Origin: Candidatus Latescibacteria bacterium 4484_107
GTDB taxonomy: Bacteria > Latescibacterota > 4484-107
Direction of reading: 5' to 3'
Assembly: GCA_002059205.1 (NCBI GenBank)
Contig: MVCQ01000039.1
Location: 1 to 15,202, forward strand
DNA length: 15,202 bases
A program made the translations under genes and the position numbers. The notes beneath the pieces were generated by a model. The model did not search any database. It was given only the letters and a program-made list of their open reading frames with translations, and was not told where the DNA came from. Below are positions 13,565 through 15,202 of the stretch, piece after piece. The first letter of the stretch is position 1. Each line of letters starts with the position of its first letter.

Positions 13565-14692
13565 TTACAGCCAGCCCGTCAGCTTCGCCAGCAGACGCGC
13601 GTATTCGATGAAATCGGGCCACGAAATGTCGGGCGGGACCCCGTGATCGCATCCGGGAATAAAGCCTCCCTCCTCCAACAGCGGCGGGACCACACGCAAC
13701 ACCTCCTCCTCCATCACTTTTCCCCCTTTGGCAATCGCCCGTTTGTCAATCCCGCCCCGGTAAGCCATCTCCTTTCCGAAAAGCCTCCGAAATTCCACAA
13801 TATCATTGCCGGCCGCGACCTCGATGGGATCGCAGCAGTGGATGCCCGCCTCGATCCAGATCGGAATCAACTCGCCGATGTATCCGTCCGAATCCATATC
13901 AAACATCGGGCAACCGCTCTCGATGATCTCTGAGGCCCAGCGCTGGTAAGACGGGAACAAGAACTGCCGGACCATTCCCGGAGAAATCATACTGTGCTCC
14001 TTATACGCCATATCCTCCGAAAACCGGACGCAATCTACTTCGACATTTTTCAGGATCGGCGCCATCGTTTGCGACACGAACTCCTGCCAGAAATCAATCA
14101 TCTCCCGGACAAACTCCGGATCCTCGATCATCATCATACATAAATTTTCAAACCCCAGCCATTCCCTCAACTGCCAGAAAGGGCCACTGAAACTGAACTC
14201 AACCACGTAATCCCGATCCCGAAGCGCCTTGCATCGCGAGTCGAAATCCTCCGGGAAGCGACCGGACGCGTTCGGATCGAAGCGCGTTTTCATCTCCTCC
14301 CAATCTTCCCGGTTTTCCACCGGAAACTTGTGCCACTTCCGGGTCACGAAATCCTTAGCCTGGCGGATGTACGTATAATCATACTCATCAGAGATCTCCG
14401 TGATCGCACCCATCCAGTCCCGCACAATGTAATGGCCATCCTTATGCTCGAGCACCTTCTCCTCAAACTTCGGGATCATCTGAAAGGACACCCCTAAACG
14501 TATCTGAGGCCCCGAATCTTCGCGCTCTATGCCTAAAATGTCGAGCAACGTGTCGTAGTAATCCACTCCCTCCGGAAGGCCCTGTTGGCGCCACATAGCG
14601 AGCGTGGATTCTCTCGGCCCTCCGGGACTGAAAGGCACCTTATCGGGCGTTCCGAACAACAGCGCTGCTCGAAAGCGTTCTCTCGGAGTCAT
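13565..14692 (-). CDS. Uroporphyrinogen decarboxylase-family (URO-D) protein
   Basis: The 375-residue protein has the URO-D fold family pattern: the MTPRERFRAAL opening, and GPFWQLREWLGFENLCMMMIEDPEFVREM in the middle. SEDMAYKEHSMISPGMVRQFLFP is followed by MDSDGYIGELIPIWIEAGI, DPIEVAAGNDI, YRGGIDKRAIAKG and the ending GCDHGVPPDISWPDFIEYARLL. It is not HemE: the N-terminal arginine-rich PVWxMRQAGR-type motif of true decarboxylases is missing. It belongs to the large uncharacterised branch near corrinoid-dependent methyltransferases. The His-x-Cys zinc motif of MtaA seems to be replaced by Asp-x-Asp, although one Cys remains in GCDHG. The substrate is unknown. An AGGAG site lies about 9 bases upstream of the ATG. 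The gene is monocistronic, with its own promoter. Confidence 0.88.
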   Translation of the reverse strand: MTPRERFRAALLFGTPDKVPFSPGGPRESTLAMWRQQGLPEGVDYYDTLLDILGIEREDSGPQIRLGVSFQMIPKFEEKVLEHKDGHYIVRDWMGAITEISDEYDYTYIRQAKDFVTRKWHKFPVENREDWEEMKTRFDPNASGRFPEDFDSRCKALRDRDYVVEFSFSGPFWQLREWLGFENLCMMMIEDPEFVREMIDFWQEFVSQTMAPILKNVEVDCVRFSEDMAYKEHSMISPGMVRQFLFPSYQRWASEIIESGCPMFDMDSDGYIGELIPIWIEAGIHCCDPIEVAAGNDIVEFRRLFGKEMAYRGGIDKRAIAKGGKVMEEEVLRVVPPLLEEGGFIPGCDHGVPPDISWPDFIEYARLLAKLTGWL

Positions 14693-14795
14693 CGAACGGT
14701 TCTCCTTTCTCCTTCTAAAATTTGGTGAGCAAAAACCTTTTCCCGAATAAATTCAATAACGAACGCACTTCCTTTGACGAAAAAACGTTGGCGCA

Positions 14796-14824
14796 AAAGT
14801 ACGCGGTAGCCCGCCGAAAGTCAA
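14796..14824 (-). promoter_or_regulatory. Sigma70-type promoter for the URO-D-like gene
   Basis: On the minus strand there is a -35 TTGACT (14824-14819), a 17-base spacer and -10 TACTTT (14801-14796). The start would be near 14789, leaving an untranslated leader of about 95 bases before the ATG at 14692. Confidence 0.6.
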
Positions 14825-15025
14825 GAAAAAAGTGCCCTCTGTCAAGCGCGATCCATCGGGGAATCGGCAAATTCCACCAACCGACCGTGCTGGCCGGATT
14901 GTAGCCCCACGAACCAGCGAAGGCGCTTCGTATCGCACTGAAGGGCATTGTTCCATTTCAACATAGTGGTTTCGGAGCGATCCCTAAGTGACGGTCCCGT
15001 CCGACTCCTCGTCCGCACCCATGTT
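14825..15025. other. Non-coding stretch upstream of the URO-D promoter
   Basis: Together with the leader this makes a 333-base gap between the TrkA-type gene and the URO-D-like gene. I see no gene or RNA in this part. A small self-complementary word (CGAAGGCGCTTCG near 14919) and a second TTGACA at about 14850 stand out, but neither forms a convincing element. There is no clear T-run terminator after the TrkA-type stop. Confidence 0.5.
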
Positions 15026-15202
15026 CTATCCCGTGGTCAGGAAATCCGCGGCCATCTTGATATCTTCAGCAGTGGAAATCAGGAAGACCTCATCGCCTTC
15101 CCGGATCACGCGCTCGCCTCTCGGAATAGAGGATTCCTCTGTTTGTTCGTTATACACCGCGATAAAAACGCATTGAGACGGAAATTTGGGATGTCTCGCA
15201 AT
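15026..15202 (-). CDS. TrkA C-terminal (RCK_C) domain protein, 5' end outside window
   Basis: The last 58 residues of a protein that begins beyond the window are visible, ending at TAG (15028-15026). They read as an RCK_C/TrkA-C domain: FIAVYNEQTEESSIPRGE, then RVIREGDEVFLIS and a final helix AEDIKMAADF. This domain regulates potassium channels and transporters and also occurs in other transporters. The residues fit the TrkA potassium-uptake subunit, but the nucleotide-binding RCK_N domain is not visible. It could therefore also be another RCK_C-containing transporter. Confidence 0.72.
   Translation of the reverse strand: MARHPKFPSQCVFIAVYNEQTEESSIPRGERVIREGDEVFLISTAEDIKMAADFLTTG

Noticed and set aside
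14715..14956. Minus-strand frames upstream of the URO-D-like gene as small genes
   Set aside because: They span the likely promoter and leader, have no good ribosome sites and match no family I recognise.

Overview
All recognisable genes in this window lie on the minus strand. The long plus-strand reading frames look like shadows. The organism is a bacterium with a moderately GC-rich genome, a lipoprotein-bearing envelope and a long-form SRP RNA that carries an Alu domain, as in many Gram-positive and deep-branching or uncultivated phyla and unlike the 4.5S RNA of gamma-proteobacteria. TTG starts are frequent, and there is a divergent URO-D-family protein and a PD40-repeat lipoprotein. I suspect an uncultivated phylum, but the sequence alone does not place it. 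TAG is an ordinary stop codon here.

Layout in the direction of transcription (high to low coordinates): the C-terminal end of a TrkA-type (RCK_C) protein (15202-15026); a URO-D-like gene with its own sigma70-type promoter; a promoter and two nearly identical tRNA-Ala(CGC) genes; the SRP RNA; the classical dnaX-ybaB-recR group; a hicB antitoxin gene followed by a hicA toxin gene broken by an amber codon; a lipoprotein with seven 44-residue beta-propeller repeats; then pgsA, pgpA, cinA and thpR, ending in an intrinsic terminator. After that comes rex with a near-perfect Rex operator just ahead of its start, followed by hypF, hypC and hypD, and last a small DUF2283 gene.

The rex-hypF-hypC-hypD set looks like one transcription unit: a NADH/NAD+-sensing repressor that controls its own promoter and, by read-through, the maturation of [NiFe]-hydrogenase cofactors. 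HypA, HypB, HypE and the hydrogenase itself are not in the window.

The most unusual structure is a set of low-complexity, mostly palindromic repeat elements built from short degenerate words. They lie between genes (1383-1437, 7023-7073, 12652-12753) and also inside hypF. Two related copies interrupt hypF in frame and encode the same short peptide at domain boundaries, and a third repeat forms its C-terminal tail. Together they add about 100 residues to an otherwise normal-length HypF, much like the Rickettsia palindromic elements found inside proteins.
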